From Caballeronia hypogeia (GTDB taxonomy: Bacteria; Pseudomonadota; Gammaproteobacteria; Burkholderiales; Burkholderiaceae): a stretch of 64,000 nt of DNA. Numbering within the stretch: the stretch's first letter is position 1; each line of letters begins with the position of its first letter. Position numbers and translations under genes: made by a program. The stretch lies in the NCBI RefSeq assembly GCF_001544875.2, contig NZ_FCOA02000018.1:62001-126000 (forward strand), given 5' to 3'. The notes below the pieces were generated by a model, which was not told where the DNA came from, did no database searches, and worked only from the letters and a program-made list of their open reading frames with translations. This document shows positions 17,945 to 27,174 of this stretch, piece after piece.

Positions 17945-17961
17945 CCGGTCATTCTGACCGG
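17945..17961. promoter_or_regulatory. Inverted repeat in the ygfZ-mltG divergent spacer
   Basis: CCGGTCA-TTC-TGACCGG: two perfect 7-base arms with a 3-base spacer. It lies 34 bases from the ygfZ start and 49 from the mltG start. An AT-rich stretch (17977-17998) closer to mltG probably holds its -10 region. Operator or short hairpin cannot be separated by eye. Confidence 0.45.
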
Positions 17962-18010
17962 GGCCTGGCCGGGCAAGTTATTATATTGGTCTTATTCCTA
18001 GCGTGTTTTC

Positions 18011-19021
18011 ATGTCCCTCTTCAAGAAATGCGTCGTGGCGGCCATGCTCGCCGCGACGCTCGCGGCGGCCGTCGCCGGCGGCGTCTGGTGGTGGGCCAAC
18101 CGGCCGCTCGAACTCGCGACGCCCGAGCTCGACGTCACCATCAAGCCGCACAGCAGCCTGCGCAGCGTGAGCGCCCAGTTGAACCGCGGCGGCGTGCCGG
18201 TCGAACCGGAGCTTTTCGTGCTGATGACGCGCGCGCTCGGGCTCTCGGCGCAGCTCAAGTCCGGCAATTACGCGTTCAAGACCGGTGTCACGCCTTACGA
18301 AGTGCTGGAGAAGATCGCGCGCGGCGACGTGAACGAATATGTCGCGACGGTCATCGAAGGGTGGACGCTCGCGAAAATGCGCAACGAGCTGGACAGCAAT
18401 CCGGCGCTGAGGCACGACACCGTCGGCATGACCGACATCGATCTGCTGCGGGCGATCGGCGCGCCCGAAGTAGACAAGGCCTCCGCCGAAGGCCTGTTCT
18501 TCCCCGACACCTATCTCTTCGATAAAGGCACGAGCGATCTCGCCGTATACAAGCGCGCCTATCGCACGATGCAGGCGCGCCTGACCGAAGCCTGGAATAC
18601 GCGCGCGCAGAACCTGCCCTACAAGACGCCTTACGAGGCGCTCGTGATGGCCTCGATCGTCGAGAAGGAAACGGGGCGCGCGCAGGACCGGCCGCTGGTC
18701 GCGGCGGTGTTCGCGAACCGGCTGCGCATCGGCATGCCGCTACAAACCGATCCGAGCGTGATCTACGGCCTGGGTCCCGCGTACGGCGGCAAGCTGAAGA
18801 AAAAGGACCTGCAGACCGACACTCCGTACAATACCTATACGCGCATGGGCCTCCCGCCGACTCCGATCGCGCTGCCCGGCGTGGCCGCGCTGAACGCCAC
18901 GCTGAATCCCGCCGCGAGCAACGCGCTGTATTTCGTGTCGCGCGGCGACGGCAGCAGCATCTTTTCCGACAATCTGGGCGACCACAACAAGGCCGTCGAC
19001 AAATACATCCGGGGTCAATGA
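18011..19021 (+). CDS. mltG: Endolytic murein transglycosylase MltG
   Basis: Cuts nascent peptidoglycan strands and is proposed to end glycan chain elongation. One N-terminal membrane anchor (about residues 7-28) precedes a LysM-like region and a YceG catalytic domain. The signature MASIVEKETG places the catalytic Glu at residue 218, and the GLPPTPIALPG segment is also a family hallmark. The length of 336 residues is normal. The stop codon is followed directly by the tmk ATG, so the pair is cotranscribed, an arrangement common in proteobacteria. Confidence 0.95.
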   Translation: MSLFKKCVVAAMLAATLAAAVAGGVWWWANRPLELATPELDVTIKPHSSLRSVSAQLNRGGVPVEPELFVLMTRALGLSAQLKSGNYAFKTGVTPYEVLEKIARGDVNEYVATVIEGWTLAKMRNELDSNPALRHDTVGMTDIDLLRAIGAPEVDKASAEGLFFPDTYLFDKGTSDLAVYKRAYRTMQARLTEAWNTRAQNLPYKTPYEALVMASIVEKETGRAQDRPLVAAVFANRLRIGMPLQTDPSVIYGLGPAYGGKLKKKDLQTDTPYNTYTRMGLPPTPIALPGVAALNATLNPAASNALYFVSRGDGSSIFSDNLGDHNKAVDKYIRGQ

Positions 19022-19642
19022 ATGGCGCGCGGCAAGTTCATCACGTTCGAAGGCATCGACGGCGCGGGCAAGACCACGCATCTCGACTGGTTCCGGACCC
19101 GTCTGCAGGACAAGCTCACGAGCCACGCGCGCGCGGTGGTCATGACGCGCGAGCCCGGCGGCACGCCGCTCGGCGAGACGCTGCGCGGCATCCTGCTGAA
19201 TCAGCCGATGGACCTCGAAACCGAGGCCTTGCTGATGTTCGCCGCGCGCCGCGAGCATCTCGCGCAGGTGATCGAGCCGGCGCTGGCACGCGGCGACTGG
19301 GTGCTGTCGGACCGCTTTTCGGACGCCACGTTCGCGTATCAGGGCGGCGGGCGCGGTTTGCCGCGCGACAAGCTGGAAGCGCTGGAGCGCTGGGTGCAGG
19401 GCGGTTTTCAGCCGGATCTGACCGTGCTGTTCGACGTGCCGACCGACACGGCGAGCGAACGCCGCTCGGCCGCGCGCGCGCCGGACAAGTTCGAGAGCGA
19501 GTCCGAGTCGTTCTTCGAGCGCACGCGCCACGAATATCTCCGTCGCGCGGCGGAGTCGCCGCAGCGCTTCTTCATTGTCGATTCGACCCGGCCCATCGAC
19601 GAAATTCGCGTAAAACTCGAAGAAGCGATCGCAACCCTTTGA
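19022..19642 (+). CDS. tmk: Thymidylate kinase
   Basis: Phosphorylates dTMP to dTDP. A 206-residue P-loop kinase with the ATP-binding motif [10 protein letters not shown] (about residues 10-19), the [11 protein letters not shown] substrate motif and the [16 protein letters not shown] motif. The lid region contains the Arg-rich [10 protein letters not shown] segment. It sits back to back with mltG and 16 bases before holB. Confidence 0.96.
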   Translation: MARGKFITFEGIDGAGKTTHLDWFRTRLQDKLTSHARAVVMTREPGGTPLGETLRGILLNQPMDLETEALLMFAARREHLAQVIEPALARGDWVLSDRFSDATFAYQGGGRGLPRDKLEALERWVQGGFQPDLTVLFDVPTDTASERRSAARAPDKFESESESFFERTRHEYLRRAAESPQRFFIVDSTRPIDEIRVKLEEAIATL

Positions 19643-19658
19643 TTCAAATAATATTTAG

Positions 19659-20732
19659 ATGATTTATCCTTGGCAAACCGACGACTGGCAGCGTCTCCAG
19701 CAATTGCGCGCGCACTGGCCGCATGCGCTGTTGCTGTACGGAGAAGCCGGCATCGGCAAGCTCCAGTTCGCGCAGCATCTCGCGCAAGGTCTGCTGTGCG
19801 AAACGCCCGCCGCCAATGGCGAGCCGTGCGGCAACTGTCCGGCGTGCCTGTGGTTTTCCCAGGGCAATCATCCCGATTACCGCGCGGTGCTGCCCGAGGC
19901 GCTAGCCGGGCTCGCGATCGGTGCCGATTCCACGGATGCCGCCGCCGACAAATCCGACGGCGACGAAGGCAAGAAATCGCGCGCTCCCAGCAAAGAGATC
20001 AAGATCGAGCAGGTACGGGCGCTGCTCGATTTTTGCGCGCTCGGTTCTCACCGGGGCGGCAAGCGCGTGGTGCTGATCTATCCGGCCGAAGCGCTGAACG
20101 TCGCGGCGTCGAACGCACTGCTGAAAACGCTGGAGGAGCCGCCCGCGAGCGTCGTTTTCCTGCTGGTTTCGGCGCGCGTGGACCGGCTGTTGCCGACCAT
20201 CATCAGCCGCTGCCGCCAGTGGCCGATGGGCGTGCCGCAACCGAAGGAAGCGGGCGCATGGCTCGCTGTGCAAGGGGTCGACGATCCCGCCGGACTGCTC
20301 GCTCAGGCCGGTGGCGCGCCGCTTGCGGCGCTTGCACTGGCGAACGACGAGAACCGCGCGTTGCGCGATTTCACGCTCGCGCAACTCGCCGCCGGCCCGA
20401 ACTGCGACGCCTTCGCCTGCGGCGAGAATCTGCAGAAACTGCCCGTGCCGCTCGTGCTCGGCTGGCTGCAGCGCTGGCTCTACGATCTGCTCGCGCAGCG
20501 AACGGCGGGCCGTCCGCGCTATTTCCCGGGAGCGGCCAAAGCGCTCGCCCGTTGCGCGCAGAGCGCCGATTCGGCCGCGCTCGCGCGCTACATGAAAACC
20601 GTCACGCGGCAGCGCGCGGTGGAAAATCATCCGCTCAACGCGCGCCTCGTGTTCGAGGAGCTGTTCATCGCGTATCGCGGCGTCTTCACCGCGCGCGACG
20701 CGCAGCGGGCCGAACAGCAGCAAACGCATTAG
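19659..20732 (+). CDS. holB: DNA polymerase III delta' subunit
   Basis: A clamp-loader component of the replicative polymerase. The 357-residue AAA+ protein has a P-loop-like GEAGIGK at residues 28-34 in which the usual Thr/Ser after Lys is Leu, consistent with a subunit that need not bind ATP. A zinc module is visible: a first Cys in LLCE followed by CGNCPAC. The segment around residues 90-115 is a charged, low-complexity insert (DAAADKSDGDEGKKS) not seen in E. coli HolB. It shares the mltG-tmk-holB-tatD operon. Confidence 0.94.
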   Translation: MIYPWQTDDWQRLQQLRAHWPHALLLYGEAGIGKLQFAQHLAQGLLCETPAANGEPCGNCPACLWFSQGNHPDYRAVLPEALAGLAIGADSTDAAADKSDGDEGKKSRAPSKEIKIEQVRALLDFCALGSHRGGKRVVLIYPAEALNVAASNALLKTLEEPPASVVFLLVSARVDRLLPTIISRCRQWPMGVPQPKEAGAWLAVQGVDDPAGLLAQAGGAPLAALALANDENRALRDFTLAQLAAGPNCDAFACGENLQKLPVPLVLGWLQRWLYDLLAQRTAGRPRYFPGAAKALARCAQSADSAALARYMKTVTRQRAVENHPLNARLVFEELFIAYRGVFTARDAQRAEQQQTH

Positions 20733-20742
20733 GGAGCACCGG

Positions 20743-21528
20743 ATGTTCGTCGATTCACACTGCCACATCAACTTCGAAGGCCTGGCCGACCGTCTCCCCG
20801 ACGTGCTCGACAAGATGCGCTCGCATTCGGTCACGCACGCGCTGTGCGTCTCGGTCGATCTGGAAACGCTGCCTTCCGTGCTCGCGATCGCCGAGCAGCA
20901 CGAGAACGTGTACGCATCGGTAGGCGTGCATCCCGATCACGAGGACGCGAAGGAGCCGAGCGTGGCCGATCTCGTCGAACTGGCGAAGCATCCGAAAGTC
21001 TGCGCGATCGGCGAGACCGGGCTCGACTATTATCGGCTGGAAGGGCGCAGCATCGCCGACATGGAATGGCAGCGCGAACGTTTTCGCACGCATATCCGCG
21101 CCGCGCACGAGACGGGCAAGCCGCTCATCATTCATACGCGCTCGTCGGCGGACGACACGCTGCGCATCATGGAGGAAGAGCGCGCGGGCGTGCCGGGCGG
21201 CGTGATGCATTGCTTCACCGAGCCGTGGGACGTCGCTGAACGGGCGCTCGCGCAGGACTTTCATATTTCGCTGTCGGGCATCGTCACGTTCAAGAATGCG
21301 AAAGATGTGCAGGAGGTCGCGCGGCGCGTGCCGATCGAGCGCCTGCTGATCGAAACCGATTCACCGTATCTCGCGCCGGTGCCGTATCGCGGCAAGCCGA
21401 ATGAACCTGCATACGTGAGCTATGTCGGACGTTTCATCGCGCAGTTGCGCGAGCAGCCGGAGGAAGCCGTCGCACAGGCGACCACCGACAACTTCTTCCG
21501 GCTCTTCAAGATCGCGCGGCCTGTCTGA
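20743..21528 (+). CDS. tatD: TatD family metal-dependent deoxyribonuclease
   Basis: A 261-residue amidohydrolase-fold nuclease. The metal-binding opening FVDSHCHINF, the IGETGLDYYR motif, LIIHTRSS, MHCFTEP and the ETDSPYLAPVPYRGKPNEP motif are all intact. In E. coli this branch (YcfH) sits in the same position after holB. It starts ten bases after the holB stop. Confidence 0.95.
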   Translation: MFVDSHCHINFEGLADRLPDVLDKMRSHSVTHALCVSVDLETLPSVLAIAEQHENVYASVGVHPDHEDAKEPSVADLVELAKHPKVCAIGETGLDYYRLEGRSIADMEWQRERFRTHIRAAHETGKPLIIHTRSSADDTLRIMEEERAGVPGGVMHCFTEPWDVAERALAQDFHISLSGIVTFKNAKDVQEVARRVPIERLLIETDSPYLAPVPYRGKPNEPAYVSYVGRFIAQLREQPEEAVAQATTDNFFRLFKIARPV

Positions 21529-21582
21529 GGGCGGCCGGACCGCGCGCACGAAACCCGTTTCAAGGCAATCCGAAGGGCAAAC

Positions 21583-22371
21583 ATGAACAATTCGTCGATG
21601 ATTTCCACTTTCTCACTGGCAAGCGCGCCAAACGTTTCCGCCGCGAACGCGAAGGGCTCGACGGTGCGCCGTCTGGTCGCCGGGGCACTGCTCGCCGCAT
21701 GCGCGATCGCGCAGCCGGTCTGGGCCGCTTCGGTGGACTCGCTTATCAAGGCGGTCAAGTTCGACGACGTTTCGGCGGTCAAGAAGCAGCTCGCGCAGGG
21801 CGCTGATCCGAACACGATCGACAACACGGGCACGCCGATCCTCGTGATCGCCGCGCGCGAGAAGTCCGACAAGGTCGGCCAGTTGCTCGCCGACAACCCG
21901 AAGACCGACCTCGAAAAGCTCGACCCGGCCGGAGAAAACGCGATGATGCTCGCCGCGCTCAACGGCGACGCCACCTTCGTGAATCTGCTGATCGCCAAGG
22001 ACGCCGAAGTGAACAAGAAGGGCTGGACGCCGCTGCATTACGCGGCGACCAACGGCCACGACGATATCGTAAAGATCCTGATCGACCATTCGGCCTATAT
22101 CGACGCCGGCTCGCCCAACGGCACGACGCCGCTCATGATGGCGGCGCGCGGCGGCCATCTTTCCACCTGCAAGCTGCTGCTCGACGAAGGCGCGGACCTG
22201 CGGATCAAGAATCAGATCGGCATGACGGCGGTGGATTTCGCGCAGAAGTACAACGAGAAGGATGTCGCCGAAGGTCTGAAGGCGCGTCTGGATTCGATGC
22301 CGCAAGGTTCGGCGCCACAAGGCTCACAAGGCGGCGGCGCTGCGCAAAGCGGCTCAAACGGTGCAAAATAG
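21583..22371 (+). CDS. Exported ankyrin-repeat protein
   Basis: A 262-residue protein with a hydrophobic export segment at about residues 29-49 (VAGALLAACAIAQPVWA), preceded by an unusually long 28-residue N-terminus. Four to five ankyrin repeats follow from about 52 to 225, with clear TPLHYAATNGHDDIVKIL and TPLMMAARGGHLSTCKLL units. The tail is a low-complexity Gly/Ser/Gln stretch. Ankyrin domains bind other proteins; the partner is unknown. It follows tatD by 54 bases and precedes a Rap1a-type gene, which may hint at an immunity or envelope role. Confidence 0.88.
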   Translation: MNNSSMISTFSLASAPNVSAANAKGSTVRRLVAGALLAACAIAQPVWAASVDSLIKAVKFDDVSAVKKQLAQGADPNTIDNTGTPILVIAAREKSDKVGQLLADNPKTDLEKLDPAGENAMMLAALNGDATFVNLLIAKDAEVNKKGWTPLHYAATNGHDDIVKILIDHSAYIDAGSPNGTTPLMMAARGGHLSTCKLLLDEGADLRIKNQIGMTAVDFAQKYNEKDVAEGLKARLDSMPQGSAPQGSQGGGAAQSGSNGAK

Positions 22372-22475
22372 CGCAGCGCGGTTTTCAGGCGAGGGGCGCC
22401 GGCGGTAGAGCGCGACCGCCGCACGCCCCGACCCCGCGCTTCAACCAAGCCGCCGCCCAACAGAAAAGGAAGATC

Positions 22476-22832
22476 ATGCTGCGGGAATTCGTCATCGCCT
22501 GTGCACTCGCAACGCCCGTATGCGCGTTCGCGTTCACCGGCAACGATCTGAACAAGCTCTGCACCAAAACGGACACCAACTCGCGTACCGCCTGCGCGGC
22601 CTATATCGAAGGCGCGGCAGACGGCATCTACAACACGATCGAGGCGATCGGCGGAACCTCGGGGCCGCAGGTCGGCCAGTACTTCTGCCTGCCGGCGGAC
22701 GTGAAACCGCAGCAGCTCACGGACGCGGTGCGCAAGTACATCGCCAACAATCCCGACAAGGCCGAATTCAACGCGACCACGATGGTCTCGCTCGGCCTCG
22801 GCAAGGCGTTTCCCTGCAAGGCGGAACGCTGA
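22476..22832 (+). CDS. Rap1a/Tai family immunity-like protein
   Basis: A 118-residue exported protein with a signal peptide (about residues 1-19). The mature part has the Cys-bearing NDLNKLC and the ACAAYIEGAADGIYN segment, followed by FCLPADVKPQQL and a VRKYIANNP helix, the pattern of the Rap1a/Tai family. Characterised members neutralise type VI secretion amidase effectors in the periplasm, but many homologs are orphans without a nearby effector, as here. AAAAGGAAG serves as ribosome-binding site before the ATG. Confidence 0.82.
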   Translation: MLREFVIACALATPVCAFAFTGNDLNKLCTKTDTNSRTACAAYIEGAADGIYNTIEAIGGTSGPQVGQYFCLPADVKPQQLTDAVRKYIANNPDKAEFNATTMVSLGLGKAFPCKAER

Positions 22833-22847
22833 ACGCGTCGCTTTGCG

Positions 22848-22875
22848 CCCGGGCGCTCCGTGCTCCCGGGCTTTG
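22848..22875 (+). terminator. Possible intrinsic terminator after the Rap1a-type gene
   Basis: GC-rich stem GCCCGGG (22848-22854) and CCCGGGC (22866-22872) followed by a short TTTGCGCTT. The T-tract is weak, so the call is tentative. Confidence 0.4.
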
Positions 22876-23014
22876 CGCTTGCTGACGCGGCAAGCGCGAT
22901 GACCGCGCCCGGACGGCAATTGCCGCCGCCACCAGCGCAGCATCACGCATCGATGGATGCGACCGCCGTATCCACCTCGGCGCATTCACTCACGAGGCTG
23001 ATCCCGCGACGCTC

Positions 23015-24256
23015 ATGCTTTCACTCGATCACTTCCTGGACCTGGCCGAACGGCCGCTCGGCACCTGGCCGGGCGCGTTCGTGGTCGCCGTCATCGCAGT
23101 ACTGTTCGCGGTCGGCGTGCATCGCATCGGCGCGCGCATTCTGACACGTATCGCGCGGCCGTATCCGCTGATGAGCGTCGTGCTGCGCTACATCGACACG
23201 CCCGCGCTGATTCTCCTCATCATCCTCGGGATCGGTTTCATGATCTTCGAGGCGCCCGACACGCTGCCGTTCATCGGCGTGCTGCGCGATGTCGAAACCG
23301 TCGCGCTGATCGTCGCGCTCACCTTCCTCGCGGCGCGCTCGGCGGGTGCGGTGGGCGAGGCGATCGTGCAGGCGCATCCGCTCGACACCGACGACAATCT
23401 CAACGCGCGCCGCATCCACACGCAGGCCCGCGTGCTCGCGCGCTCGGTGATGGTCGTGATCGTGATCATCGGCTTCGGCGCCGCGCTGATGGCGTTTCCG
23501 AGCGTGCGCCAGATCGGCGCAAGCCTGCTGGCCTCGGCGGGCGTCGCCGGGCTCGTCGCCGGTATCGCGGCGCGGCCGGTGCTCGGCAACCTGATCGCGG
23601 GCTTGCAGATCGCGCTGTCGCAGCCGATCCGCCTCGACGACGTCGTGGTGATTCAGGGCGAATGGGGGCGCGTCGAGGAAATCACCGGCACGTATGTGTC
23701 GATCCGCATCTGGGACCAGCGCAGGCTGATCGTGCCGTTGCAGTGGTTCATCGAGAATCCGTTCACGAACTGGACGCGCAACAGCTCGCAGATCATCGGC
23801 ACGGTGTTCCTCTACGTCGATTACCGCATGCCGATCGCGCCGTTGCGTGAGGAACTCGAGCGGATCCTCGCGCACGCGCCGGAGTGGGACGGCCGCGTGC
23901 AGGTGCTGCAAGTCACCGACGCCACGGATCGCGCGATGCAGTTGCGCGTGCTCGTCAGCTCCTTCGATTCGGCGCTCAACTGGGATTTGCGTTGCCGCGT
24001 GCGCGAAGGGCTCGTGAATTTCGTGCAGGCGGCGTATCCGCAATATCTGCCGCGCGCGCGGGCGGACCTGTCGACGGACAAGGACCACCATCACGTCGAT
24101 TTCGCGCCGTCGCTCGAACGTTCGGGCGCGCCGCAGGCCGCGAGCACCGCGAATACGGCCGCCGATCCGGTCGCGAGCCGCGGCGAACCGAGCGGGCCGG
24201 ACCCGCGCGCGCACGCGGCGGCGTCGACGGCTCCCTCGCCGGGCTCGAAGGGGTGA
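23015..24256 (+). CDS. MscS family mechanosensitive channel
   Basis: A 413-residue inner-membrane protein with about four to five membrane segments between residues 20 and 205. The pore-lining helix carries the Gly/Ala-rich GASLLASAGVAGLVAGIAARPVLGN segment, close to the MscS TM3 consensus. The beta domain then follows with QPIRLDDVVVIQGEWGRVEEITGTYVSIRIWD. The C-terminal 50 residues are low-complexity and probably disordered. It releases solutes on osmotic downshock in known members, which fits the neighbouring trehalose synthase gene. Confidence 0.92.
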   Translation: MLSLDHFLDLAERPLGTWPGAFVVAVIAVLFAVGVHRIGARILTRIARPYPLMSVVLRYIDTPALILLIILGIGFMIFEAPDTLPFIGVLRDVETVALIVALTFLAARSAGAVGEAIVQAHPLDTDDNLNARRIHTQARVLARSVMVVIVIIGFGAALMAFPSVRQIGASLLASAGVAGLVAGIAARPVLGNLIAGLQIALSQPIRLDDVVVIQGEWGRVEEITGTYVSIRIWDQRRLIVPLQWFIENPFTNWTRNSSQIIGTVFLYVDYRMPIAPLREELERILAHAPEWDGRVQVLQVTDATDRAMQLRVLVSSFDSALNWDLRCRVREGLVNFVQAAYPQYLPRARADLSTDKDHHHVDFAPSLERSGAPQAASTANTAADPVASRGEPSGPDPRAHAAASTAPSPGSKG

Positions 24257-24344
24257 CGGACGCGAAGGAAACCCCTGCGGCGGTTTCCGGTCGAAAATTT
24301 CGGGCTATCCTGAAAATATAAAGTTCGAAGAGGAAAAGGAACAC

Positions 24345-25730
24345 ATGACTCGTCTCGTCGTCGTATCCAACCGGGTCGCCACGCCGACCGAAACCAAGGG
24401 CTCCGCGGGCGGGCTCGCCGTCGGGGTCTTCGGGGCGCTGAAGGACAGCGGCGGCGTCTGGTTCGGCTGGAGCGGGGACGTGGTGAGCGAAACCGTGGCG
24501 AATCAGGGGCCGAAGCTCGAACAGGACGGCGCGGTGACCTTCGCGACCGTCGGTCTGCCGAAGAAGGACTACGACCAGTATTACCGCGGCTTTTCCAACG
24601 CGATGCTGTGGCCGGTCTTTCACTATCGCAACGATCTGGCGGTCTACGATCGCGACGAATATGCCGGCTACCGGCGGGTGAACGCTTGGCTCGCGCACAA
24701 GCTCATCAAGCTGCTGGAGCCGGACGACATCATCTGGGTGCACGATTACCACATGATTCCGTTCGCCGAGGCGTTGCGTTCGGCGGGCATCACCAATCGC
24801 ATCGGCTTCTTTCTCCACATTCCGTTTCCGTCGCCGCAGATTCTGTTGAACATTCCGCCGCACGAAGAACTGGTGAAATCGTTGTGCTGCTACGACGTCG
24901 TCGGCTTTCAGACCGAAGGCGACCGGACCGCGTTCCACGATTACATCATCCGCCATGCGCATGGCACCGCGACGCCCGATGGTCACGTCGAGGCGTTCGG
25001 ACGCAAGCTCCGGACGAACGTGTACCGGATCGGCGTGTTCCCCGACGAAATCGCCGAGCAGGCCGAGCGCGGCGAAGCGCGTCAGGACGTGATGGATCTG
25101 AAACAGAGTCTCGAAGGCCGCAAGCTCATCATGAGCGTGGACCGGCTCGATTACTCGAAAGGGCTGGTCGAGCGTTTTCGCGCGTTCGAGCATTTCCTCG
25201 AAAAATCGCCGGAGTGGCGCGGCAACGTCACGCTCGTGCAGATCGCGCCGCCGACGCGCTCCGATGTCGAAACGTATCAGCAGATCCGCCAGAACCTGGA
25301 ATACGAAGCAGGGCGCATCAACGGCCGCTACTCCGGTCTCGACTACACGCCGATCCGCTATCTGAACCAGCGTTACGACCGGTGGAAGCTGATGTCGCTG
25401 TTTCGCGAATCGCAGATCGGCCTCGTCACGCCGTTGCGCGACGGCATGAATCTCGTCGCGAAGGAATACGTCGCCGCGCAGAATCCGGACGATCCGGGCG
25501 TGCTCGTGCTGTCGCAATTCGCCGGCGCGGCCGACGAGATGACCGGCGCGGTCATGGTCAATCCGCACGATATCGTCGGCACCAGCGACGCCATCGGGCG
25601 CGCGCTCGCGATGCCGCTCGCCGAGCGGAAGGAGCGTTACGCGACCAACATGGCGGCGCTGCGCAAGCACGATCTGGGCGTGTGGCGCGACGACTTTCTC
25701 GCGGATCTGCGCGGCGACCGCGAGGCGTAA
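24345..25730 (+). CDS. otsA: Alpha,alpha-trehalose-phosphate synthase
   Basis: Joins UDP-glucose and glucose-6-phosphate to give trehalose-6-phosphate (GT20). At 461 residues it has the standard length. Visible motifs are the SNRVATPTETKGSAGGLAVG opening, the WVHDYHMIPFA loop, SVDRLDYSKGL and the TPLRDGMNLVAKEYVAAQ donor-site region. The ribosome-binding site GAGGAAAAGGA precedes the ATG. No otsB phosphatase gene is visible in the window. It lies between an MscS channel and a glycosyltransferase, consistent with an osmotic-stress locus. Confidence 0.95.
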   Translation: MTRLVVVSNRVATPTETKGSAGGLAVGVFGALKDSGGVWFGWSGDVVSETVANQGPKLEQDGAVTFATVGLPKKDYDQYYRGFSNAMLWPVFHYRNDLAVYDRDEYAGYRRVNAWLAHKLIKLLEPDDIIWVHDYHMIPFAEALRSAGITNRIGFFLHIPFPSPQILLNIPPHEELVKSLCCYDVVGFQTEGDRTAFHDYIIRHAHGTATPDGHVEAFGRKLRTNVYRIGVFPDEIAEQAERGEARQDVMDLKQSLEGRKLIMSVDRLDYSKGLVERFRAFEHFLEKSPEWRGNVTLVQIAPPTRSDVETYQQIRQNLEYEAGRINGRYSGLDYTPIRYLNQRYDRWKLMSLFRESQIGLVTPLRDGMNLVAKEYVAAQNPDDPGVLVLSQFAGAADEMTGAVMVNPHDIVGTSDAIGRALAMPLAERKERYATNMAALRKHDLGVWRDDFLADLRGDREA

Positions 25731-25739
25731 CGGCGCCGG

Positions 25740-25753
25740 GAAACGATTGTTTC
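25740..25753. promoter_or_regulatory. Inverted repeat downstream of otsA
   Basis: GAAAC-GATT-GTTTC: perfect 5-base arms with a 4-base spacer, nine bases after the otsA stop and in the 279-base gap before the glycosyltransferase gene. The form matches the general PsrA-type TetR site (GAAAC-N4-GTTTC). No T-tract follows, so it is not a terminator. Confidence 0.4.
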
Positions 25754-26009
25754 GGCCCTGTAACAGAGCGATGAAAGTGCAAGAAACGCGTGTGGTGGCC
25801 CGCGCCGCCCCGATAATGCGGACATCGTGCTGGCTGGCCGCGCCGCGCACGGCAGGCTGAGTCGCGCCAGAAGGTCAAACGCGTAAGGGCAAACCTCGTT
25901 GTCCGGGCTTACGGCCGGCTGTCATACTCGGACGCAGCCCTCGATACGCGCCGCGCCTTCGCGCGAGAAGTCCCCGCCGCATGTCGATATCCGCATGGAG
26001 ACGAGAACG

Positions 26010-27080
26010 ATGAGAATTGCCCAGATTGCCCCGCTGACGGAATCGGTCCCGCCGAAGCTCTACGGCGGCACTGAGCGCGTCGTGTCGTACCTCACCGAGG
26101 CGCTCGTCGAACTCGGCCAGGACGTGACGCTATTCGCAACCGGCGATTCGCAGACCACGGCCAACCTGGAGGCCGTGTGGCCGCGCGCGCTGCGGCTCGA
26201 CGTGTCGATCCGCGACCGCATCGCGCCGCACATGCTGCTGATGGAACTGGTGCGGCGTCGCGCGGAGGAGTTCGACGTCCTCCATTTCCACATGGACTAC
26301 TACTCGTTCTCGCTCTTCAAGCGTCAGGAAACGCCGTTCCTCACGACCTTGCACGGGCGGCTCGATCTGCCCGAACAGCAGCCGGTATTCGATACGTTCA
26401 ACACCGCGCCCGTCGTTTCGATTTCCGATGCACAGCGTCATCCGCTGCCGCAGGCCAAATGGGTCACCACGGTGTATCACGGCCTGCCTGAGAAACTCTA
26501 CGTGCCGCAGCCGGTGGAGCAGAAATATCTGGCGTTTCTCGGCCGCATTTCGCCGGAAAAGCGCGTCGATACGGCGATTCGCATCGCGGGGCGCTGCGGT
26601 TTGCCGATCAAGATCGCCGCCAAGGTCGACGCCGCCGATCACGAATACTTCGAGCGCGAGATCGCGCCGCTGCTGGAGTTGCCTTACGTCGAATATATCG
26701 GCGAGATCAACGACAGCCAGAAGGCGGAGTTCCTCTCCGGTGCGCATGCGCTCGTGTTTCCGATCGACTGGCCGGAGCCGTTCGGCCTCGTCATGATCGA
26801 GGCGATGGCCTGCGGCACGCCGGTCATCGCGTTCAACCGCGGCGCGGTGCCCGAAGTGGTGGACGAGGGCGTGTCGGGATTCATCGTCGAGGATGAAATC
26901 GGCGCGGTGGCCGCGGTGAACCGCCTGCACACGCTGCCGCGCGAACGCGTGCGCAAGCGCTTCGAGGAGCGCTTCACCTCGCACCGCATGGCGCGGCAGT
27001 ACCTCGACGCATATCAGGCCGTCGTACGCGCGCAAAAGCGTGCGCGCTTCAAGCTGATCGACCGCGCAACGACGACCTGA
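26010..27080 (+). CDS. Glycosyltransferase family 4 protein
   Basis: A GT-B fold glycosyltransferase of 356 residues. The N-terminal MRIAQIAPLTESVPPKLYGGTERVV segment has the Gly-rich loop. The donor-binding part shows FLGRISPEKRVD and the E-x7-E motif EPFGLVMIEAMACGTPVIAF, typical of family 4. The start at 26010 has GGAGACGAG upstream; an in-frame ATG at 25995 is an alternative. Acceptor and sugar cannot be read from sequence. It may work with the neighbouring trehalose pathway or on an envelope glycan. Confidence 0.91.
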   Translation: MRIAQIAPLTESVPPKLYGGTERVVSYLTEALVELGQDVTLFATGDSQTTANLEAVWPRALRLDVSIRDRIAPHMLLMELVRRRAEEFDVLHFHMDYYSFSLFKRQETPFLTTLHGRLDLPEQQPVFDTFNTAPVVSISDAQRHPLPQAKWVTTVYHGLPEKLYVPQPVEQKYLAFLGRISPEKRVDTAIRIAGRCGLPIKIAAKVDAADHEYFEREIAPLLELPYVEYIGEINDSQKAEFLSGAHALVFPIDWPEPFGLVMIEAMACGTPVIAFNRGAVPEVVDEGVSGFIVEDEIGAVAAVNRLHTLPRERVRKRFEERFTSHRMARQYLDAYQAVVRAQKRARFKLIDRATTT

Positions 27081-27096
27081 ACGCCTGAAACGCGAT

Positions 27097-27150
27097 AAAA
27101 AAACCGCCGTGTGGCGCGACCCGAAGGTCGCGTCACACGGCGGTTTTGCG
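27097..27150. terminator. Bidirectional intrinsic terminator
   Basis: A very long hairpin of about 22 bp with one G-T pair and a CGAA tetraloop (27122-27125). The stem starts with AAAACCGCCGTGTG and ends with TTTT, and an A-run precedes the left arm. It lies between the convergent glycosyltransferase and SYLF genes and can stop both transcripts. Confidence 0.9.
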
Positions 27151-27174
27151 TTGCCGTGAGAGCAGGAGAGCGCT

